Counted from the first letter of the stretch, positions 7,504-18,185 are shown. The stretch is 27,789 nucleotides of DNA from Lichenicoccus sp964235615 (GCA_964235615.1 CAXSEE010000038.1:1-27789), one strand, 5' to 3'. Made by a program: numbers and translations. The notes: generated by a model not told the origin, from the sequence alone.

Positions 7504-9261
7504 CTACAACTGCAGCGCCTGGGTGCGCACGAGGCGTGCATACAACCCGTCCAACTCCAGCAGCTCGGCGTGGGTGCCGCATTCCGCAGCGCGGCCCTCG
7601 CTCAGGGCCACGACCAGATCCGCCGAGCGGACCGTGGAGAGCCTATGCGCCACGACGATGGTGGTGCGTCCGTGGCGCAGGCGGGCGAGCGCTTCCTGCA
7701 CGGTCGCCTCGCTCTCTGTATCGAGCGCGCTGGTCGCCTCGTCGAGCAGCAGCAACCTCGGATCCCGCAGCAACGCCCGCGCCAACGCCACCCGCTGGCG
7801 CTGTCCGCCGGACAGGCGCTGGCCACCGGTGCCGACGCGGGTCGAGAAGCCCTCGGGAAGCTGCTCGATGAAATCCTCCGCCGCCGCAGCACGGGCTGCC
7901 GCACGCACTTCCTGGTCGGATGCCCGTGGCCGGCCCATGCGAATGTTGGCGGCGATCGAGGTATCGAACAGCAGCGTGTCCTGACTGACATAGGCGATGG
8001 CGCCGCGCAGGTCGGCGATACGCAGGTCGCGGAGATCGACGCCGTCGAGCAGGATGCGTCCGCCGCTGACGTCGTGCAGGCGGGGGATCAGCGACAACGC
8101 GGTCGACTTGCCGGCTCCGGACGGGCCGACCAGCGCCACCGTCAATCCCGGCTCGGCCGCGAAATCGAGCCCGCGCAACCCGTCGCGGCCGTCCGGATAG
8201 ACGAACGACACATTCTCGAAACGAAGATGGCCGCGACCGGGCGGCAACGGGCGCGCTTCGGGCGCATCGGACACATCGGGCGGCTCGTCGATGACGCCGA
8301 AGATACGGACCAGTCCGGCAAGCCCTTCCTGGATCGCGGCGTTCAGCGATCCCAGCGCACGCAGTGGCCTCGACGCCAGCAGCAGGGCGGCGACGAACCC
8401 GGAAAAATCGCCCAGCGAGCTGCCGCCCATCGCCGCGCGCCAGCCGGCGAAGCCGAGCACCGCCGCCACCGCGGCACCCCCTAGCACCTCCATCACCGGG
8501 TCGACGCGTGCGCGGCCACGGGTGATGCGCAGCAGCGAGTGATGCAGCAGGTCGAACGACTGCCGCGCCCGCTGCTCCTCGGTCTGCTCCAGGCGATACA
8601 CACGGACCGTCCGGGCCTGGGCAAAGCTCTCATTCAACAAGGTCGCGGTATCGCCGATCTGCTCCTGCATGCCGCCGGAAGCCCGACGCACGCGCTTGCC
8701 GATGCGCTGGATCGGCACCGCGGCGACCGGATAGAGCAGTGCCGCGATCAGGCTCAGCTCCCAGTCCATGTAGAACATCGAGACCACCAGCCCGACCACC
8801 GTTACGCTGTCGCCGAGCGCGTTGACCGCCCGGATCATCGCCTCGCGTATGGTGATGGCATCGGTGGTGAAGCGGGCCGCGAGCTGGGCCGGCGCCTCGC
8901 GCTCGATCCGGGCGACGTCGGTGCGGATCAGATGGGCGAACATGCGCGCCTGCAGGTTGCGTATGACGATCAGCACGAGGTTCTGCACGGCGATGGTCTG
9001 GCCGTATTGCGAGGCCGCCTTGGCCGTCGTGATCAACGCCACCAGCGCCGGTACCTGATACAGGATGCGCGGATCATGTGCGGCGAACATGTCCAGCGCG
9101 CGGCTGATCACCAGCGGATACAGCCCGGTCAGGCCCGCCATCAGCGCGGTCAGCACCAGTATCGTCGCCAGCCGGGCGCGGTGCTGCCTTATCTCCTCGC
9201 GCCAGAGGCGGCGGAGCAACGTCGTGGTCGTCGGCGCTGCCAGGAGAGGCGTTGCATCCAT
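7504..9261 (-). CDS. ABC exporter, transmembrane plus ATPase half-transporter (MsbA/LmrA type)
   Basis: This 585-residue half-transporter fuses a six-helix ABC_membrane domain (about 30-320) to a C-terminal ATPase. ATPase motifs are Walker A GPSGAGKST (379-387), Q-loop VSQ (425-427), signature LSGGQ (483-487), Walker B LLLLDEAT (503-510) and H-loop H539. This is a type IV exporter expected to homodimerise in the inner membrane. The length and single-chain layout fit MsbA-like lipid or drug flippases, but the substrate cannot be read from sequence. The start at 9261 has no strong ribosome binding site. The gene follows cca by 68 bp on the same strand, so it may be the last gene of that housekeeping operon. 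The 98-bp gap before hen1 leaves open whether read-through reaches the RNA-repair pair. Confidence 0.93.
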   Translation of the reverse strand: MDATPLLAAPTTTTLLRRLWREEIRQHRARLATILVLTALMAGLTGLYPLVISRALDMFAAHDPRILYQVPALVALITTAKAASQYGQTIAVQNLVLIVIRNLQARMFAHLIRTDVARIEREAPAQLAARFTTDAITIREAMIRAVNALGDSVTVVGLVVSMFYMDWELSLIAALLYPVAAVPIQRIGKRVRRASGGMQEQIGDTATLLNESFAQARTVRVYRLEQTEEQRARQSFDLLHHSLLRITRGRARVDPVMEVLGGAAVAAVLGFAGWRAAMGGSSLGDFSGFVAALLLASRPLRALGSLNAAIQEGLAGLVRIFGVIDEPPDVSDAPEARPLPPGRGHLRFENVSFVYPDGRDGLRGLDFAAEPGLTVALVGPSGAGKSTALSLIPRLHDVSGGRILLDGVDLRDLRIADLRGAIAYVSQDTLLFDTSIAANIRMGRPRASDQEVRAAARAAAAEDFIEQLPEGFSTRVGTGGQRLSGGQRQRVALARALLRDPRLLLLDEATSALDTESEATVQEALARLRHGRTTIVVAHRLSTVRSADLVVALSEGRAAECGTHAELLELDGLYARLVRTQALQL

Positions 9262-9329
9262 CGGCGGCGTCTAGCAGGCGGGGTCGTGCGGGGGAAGGCA
9301 AGCGCGTCGTCGCCGATAGGGTCCCACCT

Positions 9330-10523
9330 TCAAGGATCGCAGACACTCCTTGCCTGGGTGCATAGATATCCCAGGCAATCCGCACGGTCGGCCACGCAGC
9401 CGCCGGCCAGCCACCATTGCCGCGTGCTGCCAAGCAGCCGCCCGACCTCGGGGCCAGGTGCGATACCGCATTCGAGCACGTCGCGTCCGGCCAGCGGAAA
9501 CACCGGACGAGGCGTGTCCGCCAGACGCTGCCGCAGGATATCCCCGCCCTCATGCTCGGCCAGCCAGGAGCGTCCGCACAATAACCCGGCCAAGGCATCG
9601 GCGAGCAGCCGGCGCAGCATCGCGTCATCCATGCCGGGCTGCGGCACCGGCGGCGCGAGCAGCGCCTGGAGCTGGGCCGCTTCTGCGTTGGAAAGCCGAA
9701 GGGCATGCGCCACGGGTGCGGCCGGTGCGAGGGTCAGGGCCGCCAGACGCAGGATCGGATCGGGGGGAAGTCCCCTTGCCAGTAGCCGGGACAGGCGTGC
9801 CGGTGCCGTACCGCCCGGCAGCAGGCGGTCGAGCACCCCGGACCGGTGCATCCAGAGGATGGCCCGGTCGATTGCCGGTCCAGTCAGGATCCGTCGCAGC
9901 TCCGACCAGACCCGTTCGGCCGACAGCCCGCCGAGCGCCGGAACGGCAGCCCCGATCGCGGTCAGCGCCGCCTCGTCGGGCGGGCCGCGTCCGTAGCGCG
10001 CGTCGAAGCGAAAGAAGCGCAGGATGCGCAGGGCATCCTCGGTGATCCGCCGCGCGGGATCGCCGACGAAGCGGACCCGGCCGGCGCCGAGATCGTCCGC
10101 GCCGCCGAAGTAATCGAACAAGGTCCGGTCGCGCGCGAGCGACATCGCGTTGATGGTGAAGTCGCGGCGCTGGGCATCCTCGCGCCAGTCCCCGGTCCAG
10201 GCGACGACGGCGTGGCGGCCGTCGGTCTCCTGGTCGCGCCGCAGCGTGGTGATCTCGATCGGGCAGCCATGCGCCAAGGCGGTGACCGTGCCGTGGGACA
10301 GCCCGGTGGCGATGGTCCGTATGCCGGCGGCGGCGAGGTGCCGCATCACCGTCTCCGGTGGTTCGGGCGTCGCGAGATCGATGTCCGAGATGGCGGTGCC
10401 GGCGATCAGGTCACGCACCACGCCCCCGACCAGGCGAGCCCGGGGCAACACCGACCAGACCTGCTCCAGCGCCCGGACGGCACCCGGATGCCGGTCCAGC
10501 GGAGACAGGTCTATGCCGGTCAT
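9330..10523 (-). CDS. cca: CCA tRNA nucleotidyltransferase / poly(A) polymerase family protein
   Basis: This 397-residue class II nucleotidyltransferase adds or repairs the 3' CCA end of tRNAs in the cytoplasm. Diagnostic motifs are LVGGVVRD (31-38), the metal-binding DIDLAT (47-52, catalytic Asp pair) and RRDFTINAMS (119-128), followed by 'EDALRILRFFRFDARYG' in the neck helices. The C-terminal body is alpha-helical and shorter than in E. coli Cca, with no HD phosphohydrolase motif that I can see, as is common in alphaproteobacteria. Start 10523 forms a 4-nt ATGA overlap with the DUF1285 gene stop, which supports both the start and coupling. Poly(A) polymerase activity cannot be excluded by motif alone; the short length favours the CCA enzyme. 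Confidence 0.93.
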   Translation of the reverse strand: MTGIDLSPLDRHPGAVRALEQVWSVLPRARLVGGVVRDLIAGTAISDIDLATPEPPETVMRHLAAAGIRTIATGLSHGTVTALAHGCPIEITTLRRDQETDGRHAVVAWTGDWREDAQRRDFTINAMSLARDRTLFDYFGGADDLGAGRVRFVGDPARRITEDALRILRFFRFDARYGRGPPDEAALTAIGAAVPALGGLSAERVWSELRRILTGPAIDRAILWMHRSGVLDRLLPGGTAPARLSRLLARGLPPDPILRLAALTLAPAAPVAHALRLSNAEAAQLQALLAPPVPQPGMDDAMLRRLLADALAGLLCGRSWLAEHEGGDILRQRLADTPRPVFPLAGRDVLECGIAPGPEVGRLLGSTRQWWLAGGCVADRADCLGYLCTQARSVCDP

Positions 10524-11149
10524 TCCTCGTCTTTGGGCAGCGGTCCGATCGGGAAGAACATGTTCTGGCTCCAGACGCCGAGGCAATCGCGCCCCTGGCT
10601 ATGGCCCGCCACCGCCAGGGCCACGAGCTCGTAATAGACCGCGCGCGCCACCCTGGCCTGGATCGGGTGCGAACCCTCGCCTCGTATGTGCAGGTAGGGT
10701 GCGGCGCCACTTCCCCCGCCGCCGCAGGCCCGGTTCCAGTCGACCGTCAGCGGATGCTCGGGGCCGGCGCAGACGATCTGGTCGATATTTGTGCGGAAGG
10801 CCAGCACCTGGTCGCGTCCGCAGCCCCGCCATTCGAGTTCGACGGCGACGAACGGCACGTCCTCCACCTCGATGGAACCACGCTCGGCCGGAGTCTCCAG
10901 CCAATAGATGCCGGCCTCGTCGCGCTTGAGCACGCTGGCGAACAGGCACACCAGCGGCTTCCGCCGGATCGGCGAGCCGCGATACATCCAGGTGCCGTCG
11001 CGCTGGATCAGGAACGGCATCGGCCCGCACTGCTCCTGCCGCAAGGACCGTGCAGGAAGTGCGGATGAACCAACGCCCTGTGGGTCGCTCTGCAGAAGTG
11101 AGGAGATGCCTGATAGGTCTGGACGCTCAGGTCTCACCGCGGTTCCCAT
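10520..11149 (-). CDS. DUF1285 domain-containing protein
   Basis: A 209-residue protein of the DUF1285 family (PF06938), whose function is not established. It contains 'CGPMPFLIQRDGTWMYRGSP', then 'GIYWLETPAERGSIEVEDVP' and 'VLAFRTNIDQIVCAGPEHPL', and ends 'WSQNMFFPIGPLPKDEE'. These are typical DUF1285 segments. I see no signal peptide or membrane helix, so it is likely cytoplasmic. The start is uncertain. ATG 11149 gives a family-like length, ATG 11167 would add six residues, and ribosome binding sites are weak for both. The gene overlaps cca by 4 nt and is divergent from the MoxR operon across about 95 bp. It is probably the first gene of an operon with cca and the ABC exporter. Confidence 0.85.
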   Translation of the reverse strand: MGTAVRPERPDLSGISSLLQSDPQGVGSSALPARSLRQEQCGPMPFLIQRDGTWMYRGSPIRRKPLVCLFASVLKRDEAGIYWLETPAERGSIEVEDVPFVAVELEWRGCGRDQVLAFRTNIDQIVCAGPEHPLTVDWNRACGGGGSGAAPYLHIRGEGSHPIQARVARAVYYELVALAVAGHSQGRDCLGVWSQNMFFPIGPLPKDEE

Positions 11150-11244
11150 TTGCTCATGCGCTCGCATGACAAACGATATAGGGAGCGTGACCGGGTTGAT
11201 GAAACCCCTGGACGTGTCAGATTGCTGACGGGATGCGAGGGACG

Positions 11245-12263
<1,019 letters not shown>

Positions 12264-12267
<4 letters not shown>

Positions 12268-13238
12268 GTCGCTTCCGTCCTGCCTGGTTCCAGCGCGGCT
12301 CCGGCCCGGTGGAGCGCGATGCTCCCCCTAACCCGCGCGCCGCGAGCCATGACCCGCGCCATGCAGCCGTGGCCGACGCCCAGGCCCTGGGTGCGAGGCT
12401 GCCCGCGCTGCTGGTGGCGGCCGACCGCGTTGCCGCGACCGTGGCCCAGGGCGTGCATGGCCGCCGCCGCGCCGGCATGGGCGACAGCTTCTGGCAGTAT
12501 CGCCAGGCGCTGCCGGGAGAGGCCGCCTCGCGCATCGACTGGCGGCAATCGGCCCGATCGAGCCGCGCCTTCGTGCGAGAGACGGAGTGGGAGGCCGCCC
12601 AGACCGTCTATCTGTGGCACGATCCCTCCGCCAGCATGCGCTGGCGCTCGCATGCCGGGCTGCCGCTGAAGGCCGAACGGGCGGAGTTGCTGCTGCTGGC
12701 CCTGGCCTCGCTGCTGCTTCGCGGCGGCGAGCATGTGCGGACCCTGGCCGGCGGCACGCTGTCCAGCCAGAGCGGTCTTGCCCGCCTCGCCGCGCAGCTG
12801 CTCCTGCAGCCCCCACTGGAAGCGGGTGAGCCGGGTCTGCCATCCTCGTCGTTCGAGCTGCCGCGCCACGCACGGATCGTGCTGATCGGCGACATGCTGG
12901 CCGAGCCGTCACGGATCGAGGCGCTGTTCTCCCGCCTCTCCGCCATTCCGGTCGGCTGCACGGTGTTGCAGATCCTGGATCCGGCGGAGTTGTCGCTGCC
13001 CTACGAAGGCCATGTCCGCTTCGAGGGCCTGGAGGGCGAGACCGCCGTCCTGAGCTCCCGCGCGCAGGACCTGGCACCGGCCTACCAGGCGGCGGTGACC
13101 CAGCATCAACAGCGCCTGGCGGCCCTCTGCGCCGGCGCCGGCTTCGGGCTGACCCGGCACAGTACCGACCAGCCGCCGCAGCAGGCCCTGCTGGCGCTGC
13201 ACCAGCTCCTTCACCCACCAGGACAGGCGTCACGATGA
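12264..13238 (+). CDS. DUF58 domain-containing protein (VWA-like partner of MoxR)
   Basis: A 324-residue DUF58 protein. The hallmark segment follows about 80 N-terminal residues: GDSFWQYRQALPGEAASRID, then WRQSARSSRAFVRE and 'VYLWHDPSASMRW'. The last contains a MIDAS-like DPSASM in a von Willebrand A-type fold. The start is GTG 12264, which shares GTGA with the MoxR stop, a 4-nt coupling overlap. There is no signal peptide or clear membrane helix, so it is expected to be a cytoplasmic partner of the MoxR ATPase. The first 35 or so residues are proline- and arginine-rich and look disordered. The biochemical role of DUF58 proteins is not established. Confidence 0.92.
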
Positions 13239-15973
13239 TCCTGGCGACCCCCCTGATGTTGCTCGGACTGCTGAGCCTGCCATTGCTCTGGTGGCTGCTG
13301 CGCGCCGTGCCGCCGTCGCCGCGCCCGCAGTCCTTCCCGGCGATGCGCCTGCTTGCGGGCCTGCAGGCACAGCGTCGGGAGGCCCGGCGCGCGCCGCTCT
13401 GGCTGCTGCTGCTGCGCCTGCTTGCCGTCGCGTTGCTGGTGGTCGGGCTGGCCCAGCCGATTCTGGTGCCGCCGCAGGGACCGGCAGCGCCCAGCCACCA
13501 CAAGCTGCTGATCCTGCTCGATGACGGCTGGGCCGCGGCGTCGGACTGGCCGCAGCGTGTCGCGGCCCTGGACGCCCTGCTGGACCATGCCGGCCGCGCC
13601 GGGCAGCAGGTCCGCCTGCTCGATACCACAGGCGGGCTGGGCACGACCGCGGGGGAGATCACTTCACCGATGCCGGCATCGGATATGCGTGCCGCGATCG
13701 ACGCCGCGCGTCCGCGATCCTGGAACACCGACCGTGCCCGCGCCGCGCGCAGGCTGGAAGCGGCGGACGGCCTGGACGGAGACATCGTCTATCTCTCCGA
13801 CGGGCTCGCGACTTCCGGCGACGCTGCCCTGGCCGCAGTGCTGCGGCGGCTCGGCACGGTCCGTGAATGGCGCGCGGATCCGCACCGCCTGCGGGTGATG
13901 CTGCCGCCCGTCTCCAACGCCGACGGCCTGACCGCGCGCGTCGGCGCCCTGCCCCAGCCGGTCGCACGGCCCTTCGCGATCCAGGCCGAGGATGCCGAGG
14001 GCGGCACGCTGGCACGGGTCGAGGGGATCATCCCGGCCGGCCGCTCGCAGGCCGAGGCGCGGATCCTGTTGCCCGTCGAGCTGCGCAACCGGATCGAGCG
14101 GCTGGTCCTGGAAGGCACGCCGGGACCGGCCGGGCTGCGGCTGCTCGACGAGGGGGACCGCCGCCGTCCGGTGGGGCTGCTCGCCTCGGGCAGCTTCACC
14201 GACGCGCCGCTGGTCGGCCCGCTATTCTACCTTCGCCGCGCCCTGTCGCCCGATACCGAGTTGCGCATGGGCGATGTCCATACCCTGCTCTCGCGCCAGC
14301 TCTCGGTGCTGATCGCCCCGGACGGCGCCCTGCAGGATCCGCAACAGCGTGCCGAGGTCGGACGATGGGTCCGGGCCGGCGGCATGCTGATCCGTTTCGC
14401 GGGTCCTCGGCTTGCCGCCGGAGAGCCGATCCCCGACGACGGGGGAGCAGACTTCGTCGCGGAGAACCTGCTGCCGGTGCCGTTGCTGGAAGGCGCCCGC
14501 ACGCTCGGCGGCGCGATGTCGTGGAGCCGTCCGGCAACGCTCGCGCCATTCGGCCCCGACACTCCTTTCTCCGCCCTGCGGACGCCATCCGACGTCACCG
14601 TATCGCGCCAGGTGCTGGCCAAGCCGGCGATCGATCTCGATGCGCATAGCTGGGCACGGCTGTCGGACGGCACTCCCCTGGTCACCCACGCCTCGCTCGG
14701 CAGGGGCCAGGTGGTGCTGTTCCACGTGACCAGCACGTCCGACTGGTCGACGCTGCCCTACTCCGGCCTGTTCGTGCAGATGCTGCATCGGCTGGTCGAG
14801 CGTTCCGCGGGCCTCGGCGCCGAGGGTGGCGACACGATACTGGCGCCGGTCTCGATCCTGGACGGCGACGGCGTGGCCGGCACCCCGCCGCCGTCCGCCC
14901 GCGGCCTGGCGGCGCGTGACTTCGGCCATGTTGCCGCTTCTGCGGAGCATCCGCCGGGACTGTATGGGCCGCCATCCGACCGGCGGGCTCTCAACGCCGG
15001 CGATGGCCTGCCGGCGCTGGCCGCGTCGCCGCCGTTCGGGGTAGCCTCGGATCTGGCTGGCCGCGAGCCGGATCGTCCGCTGGGTCCCTGGCTGCTCGCC
15101 GCGGCCGTCCTGCTGCTCGCCGGCGAGCTGGTCGCGACACTTCGGCTGCGCGGACTGCTGACCCGGCCGCGTCCGTCGAAAGGCATCGCCGCGGCCGTGC
15201 TGCTGATGGCGGCATCCCTGGCTCTGCCGGCACGCGCCGACGATGCCCCGCCCGCAGCACTGCAGACCCGGCTCGGCTATGTGGTGACCGGCGACGCGCA
15301 GACCGACACGGTCTCACGCGAGGGGCTCGAAGGGCTGTCCAGCTATGTCAACGCCCGCACCTCGGCCATGCTGGGCCATCCGGACGCGGTGCATCCCGGG
15401 CAGGACGACTTGGCCTTCTATCCGCTGCTCTATTGGCCGATCGTCGAGGGCGCCGTCGCCGAGCCGAGCGCGATCGCGGCACTCAACAACTACATGACCC
15501 ACGGCGGCATCCTGCTGGTCGACACCCAGGGCAGCGGCATGGGGAGCAGCGATGCCGCGGGCAGCAGTTTTACCGGCCTGAAGGCGTCCAGCCCGGAGGC
15601 GCTGAGGCAGGCGACCAGCGGGCTCGACATCCCGCCCCTGGCGCCGGTGGACAGCAGCCACGTGCTGTCGCACAGCTTCTATCTGCTGCACAGCTTTCCG
15701 GGGCGCTACGTGGGGGCGCCGGTCTGGGTCGCCGCATCGGCGGACCCGGCGTTGGACAATGTCAGTCCGTTGATCATCGGCGCCAATGACTGGGCCGCCG
15801 CCTGGGCGGTCGATGCGGCCGGCGACACCCCGTTCGCGGTCATTCCCGGCGGCGAGCGCCAGCGAACGCTCGCCTACCGCTTCGGTGTCAACGCCGTGAT
15901 CTACGCGCTGACCGGCAACTACAAGTCCGACCAGGTGCATGTCCCGGCACTGCTGCAGAGGCTGGGCGAATGA
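13235..15973 (+). CDS. BatA-like/DUF4159 fusion membrane protein
   Basis: This 912-residue membrane protein starts with the BatA (aerotolerance) N-terminal module, with helices at about 5-25 and 54-75 ('LWLLLLRLLAVALLVVGLAQ'). A VWA-like region around 'LLILLDDGWAAASDWP' and 'DGDIVYLSDGLATSGDAALA' follows, with a degenerate metal site. A long, presumably periplasmic segment ends at further helices near 610-668. The C-terminal DUF4159 domain (about 669-912) begins after the signal-like stretch 'AAVLLMAASLALPARADDAP' and includes 'YPLLYWPIVEGA' and 'NNYMTHGGILLVDTQGSG'. Start ATG 13235 overlaps the DUF58 stop by 4 nt. The whole protein contains no cysteine. Function is unknown; the neighbours suggest an envelope complex driven or assembled by MoxR. 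Confidence 0.9.
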   Translation: MILATPLMLLGLLSLPLLWWLLRAVPPSPRPQSFPAMRLLAGLQAQRREARRAPLWLLLLRLLAVALLVVGLAQPILVPPQGPAAPSHHKLLILLDDGWAAASDWPQRVAALDALLDHAGRAGQQVRLLDTTGGLGTTAGEITSPMPASDMRAAIDAARPRSWNTDRARAARRLEAADGLDGDIVYLSDGLATSGDAALAAVLRRLGTVREWRADPHRLRVMLPPVSNADGLTARVGALPQPVARPFAIQAEDAEGGTLARVEGIIPAGRSQAEARILLPVELRNRIERLVLEGTPGPAGLRLLDEGDRRRPVGLLASGSFTDAPLVGPLFYLRRALSPDTELRMGDVHTLLSRQLSVLIAPDGALQDPQQRAEVGRWVRAGGMLIRFAGPRLAAGEPIPDDGGADFVAENLLPVPLLEGARTLGGAMSWSRPATLAPFGPDTPFSALRTPSDVTVSRQVLAKPAIDLDAHSWARLSDGTPLVTHASLGRGQVVLFHVTSTSDWSTLPYSGLFVQMLHRLVERSAGLGAEGGDTILAPVSILDGDGVAGTPPPSARGLAARDFGHVAASAEHPPGLYGPPSDRRALNAGDGLPALAASPPFGVASDLAGREPDRPLGPWLLAAAVLLLAGELVATLRLRGLLTRPRPSKGIAAAVLLMAASLALPARADDAPPAALQTRLGYVVTGDAQTDTVSREGLEGLSSYVNARTSAMLGHPDAVHPGQDDLAFYPLLYWPIVEGAVAEPSAIAALNNYMTHGGILLVDTQGSGMGSSDAAGSSFTGLKASSPEALRQATSGLDIPPLAPVDSSHVLSHSFYLLHSFPGRYVGAPVWVAASADPALDNVSPLIIGANDWAAAWAVDAAGDTPFAVIPGGERQRTLAYRFGVNAVIYALTGNYKSDQVHVPALLQRLGE

Positions 15974-18180
15974 CGGCTCCAGCGGCTGCAGGATTGACCC
16001 ATGTCGCCTCGCTCTACTGGGCACCGCTGCTGCCGGCGTGGCTGCTAACCGCGCTCGGTATCCTCTCGGGGCTGGTGCTGCTGCTCGCCCTGGCGCTGCG
16101 GGCGGGAGGTGCCGTCTGGCGGCTGCTCGCATTCGGTCTGCTGCTGCTGTGGCTGGCCGGACCGCGGCTGGTGCGCGCGAGCTGGCAGGAGCTGCCCGAG
16201 ACCGCGTTGCTGATGGTCGACCAGACCTCGTCGATGGCGGTCGGACAGCGCGGCGCGGTTGCCGCCCGCGCGGTGTCCGAGCTGCGCGCGGCGGCCCAAA
16301 AGCTTGGCAGCCAGAAGCTTGGCGGCCAGAAGCTTGGTGGGATCACGCTGCGCACCGTGGTCGTGTCCGGCGGCCTATCCGGCGGCACCAGGCTGTTCGA
16401 CGCCATCGCGCACGCCACATCGGACATCCCGGCCGGCCAGCTCGCCGGCATCCTCGCCGTCACCGATGGCCAGGTGCATGACGTGCCGGCAGCACTGCCG
16501 GACCGGCTCGCCGGCAGCGGCAAGTCGCCAGTGCCGTTCCAGGCGTTGATCACCGCCGCCGGCGAGCAGACCGACCGCCGCCTGCGCATCCTGCAGGCGC
16601 CCCCCTATGCCATCGTCGGGCATGACGCGACCATACGCGTGGAAATCGAGGATCTCGGGGTCCGCGGCGAGGCACCCGACGCGCATGCCAGTGATGCGCA
16701 TGCCACCCTGCGCCTGAAGCGCGACGGCGAGCCGCCGATCAGCCGCGAGATCCCGGTCGGCGTGCCGCAGGACATCACCCTGCCGGTCGACCATCCCGGC
16801 CCGATGCTGGTCGAGCTCGAAGCCTCGGCGCTGCCCGGCGAGGTCTCGACCTTGAACAACGAGGCCGTGGTGCAGATCAACGGCGTGCGCGACCGGCTGC
16901 GCGTGCTGCTGGTGTCGGGCGCGCCGAACCAGGGCGAGCGGGTCTGGCGGCGGCTGCTCAAGGCCGATCCGGCGGTCGATCTGGTGCATTTCACCATCCT
17001 GCGTCCGCCGGACAAGGACGACACCACGCCGCTGAACGAGCTCGCGCTGATCGCCTTTCCGACCCGCGAACTGTTCCAGGAGAAGATCGACAGCTTCGAC
17101 CTGATCATCCTCGACGGCTTCGAGAACCGGGGCATCCTGCCGCTGGCCTATCTGCAGAACATCGCCGATTTCGTACGCGGCGGCGGCGGCCTGCTGCTGA
17201 CCGCGGGACCCGAGTTCATCGGCCGCAGCAGCCTGCAGGACACGCCGCTCGGAGACATCCTGCCGGCGCACGTGCCCGTGGAAGGCGGCCTGATCGAGGG
17301 ACGCTTCCAGCCGATGCCGACGGCACTCGGCCGGCGCCACCCGGTCACGGCGGACCTGCCGCAGATGCCGTCCGGGGGCCAAGTCGCTGGAGGATGGGGT
17401 CCCTGGTATCGCGCCCTGCTGGCCGACCAGTCGCACGGGCAGGTGCTGCTGACGGCGCCCGATGGGCATGGCGGCGCTGCTCCTCTGCTGGTGCTCGACC
17501 ATGTCGATCGCGGCCGTACCGCGATGCTGCTCTCGGACCAGATCTGGCTCTGGTCGCGTGGCGAGGGCGGCGGTGGCCCGCAGGCGGAGCTGCTGCGACG
17601 GGTGGCGCACTGGCTGATGAAGGAGCCGGAGCTGGAAGAGGAACAGCTCACCGCCGGCATAGCGGACGGCCGTCTGACCGTGACCAAGCGCTCGCTGGAC
17701 GATAACGCCCGCGGCCGCGTGTCGGTGCTGTCGCCCGGCGGCACGCAGACGAGCGTAGCCCTCGCCCGCAATTCAGGCGGCACGCTGTCGGGAAGCATGC
17801 CCGCGGTGGCGCCCGGGATATGGGATGTCACCGACGGCAATCGGCATGCCTATGCCGCAGGTCAGCCGCAGGATCCCGAGGAAATTGCCGACCTGCGCGC
17901 AACAGCCACGAAATTGGCACCCATTGCCAGGCAGACCGGCGGCGCCGTCGATTTTCTCGGCGACGACCCGGCCTCGATCCATGTCCCTCAACTCAGGCTG
18001 GTGTCGGCTGGCCAGGCCGCAAGCGGCGCCGGCTGGATCGGACTGCGCCGCACCGGTGCGCACGTGGTGACGGGTACTGATGCGCAATTGCTGCTGCCGG
18101 TATGGCTGGTGTTGCCGTTGTTGCTGCTGCTGCTGTTCATCGGTTGGAGGCGAGAGGGAACCAGAGGCGGCCGGCGGTAA
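15970..18180 (+). CDS. Membrane-anchored VWA / glutamine-amidotransferase-like protein
   Basis: This 736-residue protein is the last gene of the MoxR operon and overlaps the previous stop by 4 nt. Two helices lie at about 20-45 and 50-68 and one near 706-724, leaving a large periplasmic middle. A VWA-like start, LLMVDQTSSM (80-89), has a DxTxS MIDAS-type pattern. A class I amidotransferase-like fold lies at about 310-430 ('LRVLLVSGAPNQGERVWRRL', 'FDLIILDGFENRGILPLAYL', 'GGGGLLLTAGPEFIG'). Proteins of this type are often annotated as glutamine amidotransferase, but this one has no cysteine anywhere, so it cannot use the classical nucleophile. A QKLG[S/G] repeat sits after the VWA start. It is probably a structural or binding component with the BatA/DUF4159 protein; the exact function is unknown. 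Confidence 0.88.
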   Translation: MTAPAAAGLTHVASLYWAPLLPAWLLTALGILSGLVLLLALALRAGGAVWRLLAFGLLLLWLAGPRLVRASWQELPETALLMVDQTSSMAVGQRGAVAARAVSELRAAAQKLGSQKLGGQKLGGITLRTVVVSGGLSGGTRLFDAIAHATSDIPAGQLAGILAVTDGQVHDVPAALPDRLAGSGKSPVPFQALITAAGEQTDRRLRILQAPPYAIVGHDATIRVEIEDLGVRGEAPDAHASDAHATLRLKRDGEPPISREIPVGVPQDITLPVDHPGPMLVELEASALPGEVSTLNNEAVVQINGVRDRLRVLLVSGAPNQGERVWRRLLKADPAVDLVHFTILRPPDKDDTTPLNELALIAFPTRELFQEKIDSFDLIILDGFENRGILPLAYLQNIADFVRGGGGLLLTAGPEFIGRSSLQDTPLGDILPAHVPVEGGLIEGRFQPMPTALGRRHPVTADLPQMPSGGQVAGGWGPWYRALLADQSHGQVLLTAPDGHGGAAPLLVLDHVDRGRTAMLLSDQIWLWSRGEGGGGPQAELLRRVAHWLMKEPELEEEQLTAGIADGRLTVTKRSLDDNARGRVSVLSPGGTQTSVALARNSGGTLSGSMPAVAPGIWDVTDGNRHAYAAGQPQDPEEIADLRATATKLAPIARQTGGAVDFLGDDPASIHVPQLRLVSAGQAASGAGWIGLRRTGAHVVTGTDAQLLLPVWLVLPLLLLLLFIGWRREGTRGGRR
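16297..16341 (+). repeat. In-frame 15-bp tandem repeat, three copies
   Basis: Three copies of a 15-bp unit close to CAGAAGCTTGGCGGC (16297-16311, 16312-16326, 16327-16341) encode QKLGS, QKLGG and QKLGG from residue 110 of the membrane protein. The frame is kept, and the repeat lengthens a linker just after the VWA-like motif. Confidence 0.9.
16678..16707 (+). repeat. In-frame 15-bp direct repeat, two copies
   Basis: GACGCGCATGCCAGT (16678-16692) and GATGCGCATGCCACC (16693-16707) are adjacent near-copies encoding DAHAS and DAHAT in the same membrane protein. They are in frame and most likely a small duplication in a surface loop. Confidence 0.85.
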
Positions 18181-18185
18181 GGAGG

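Noticed and set aside
11193..11207. GGGTT/AACCC hairpin between DUF1285 and MoxR
   Set aside because: A five-base stem with a five-base loop in a divergent promoter region is too weak to call as an element.
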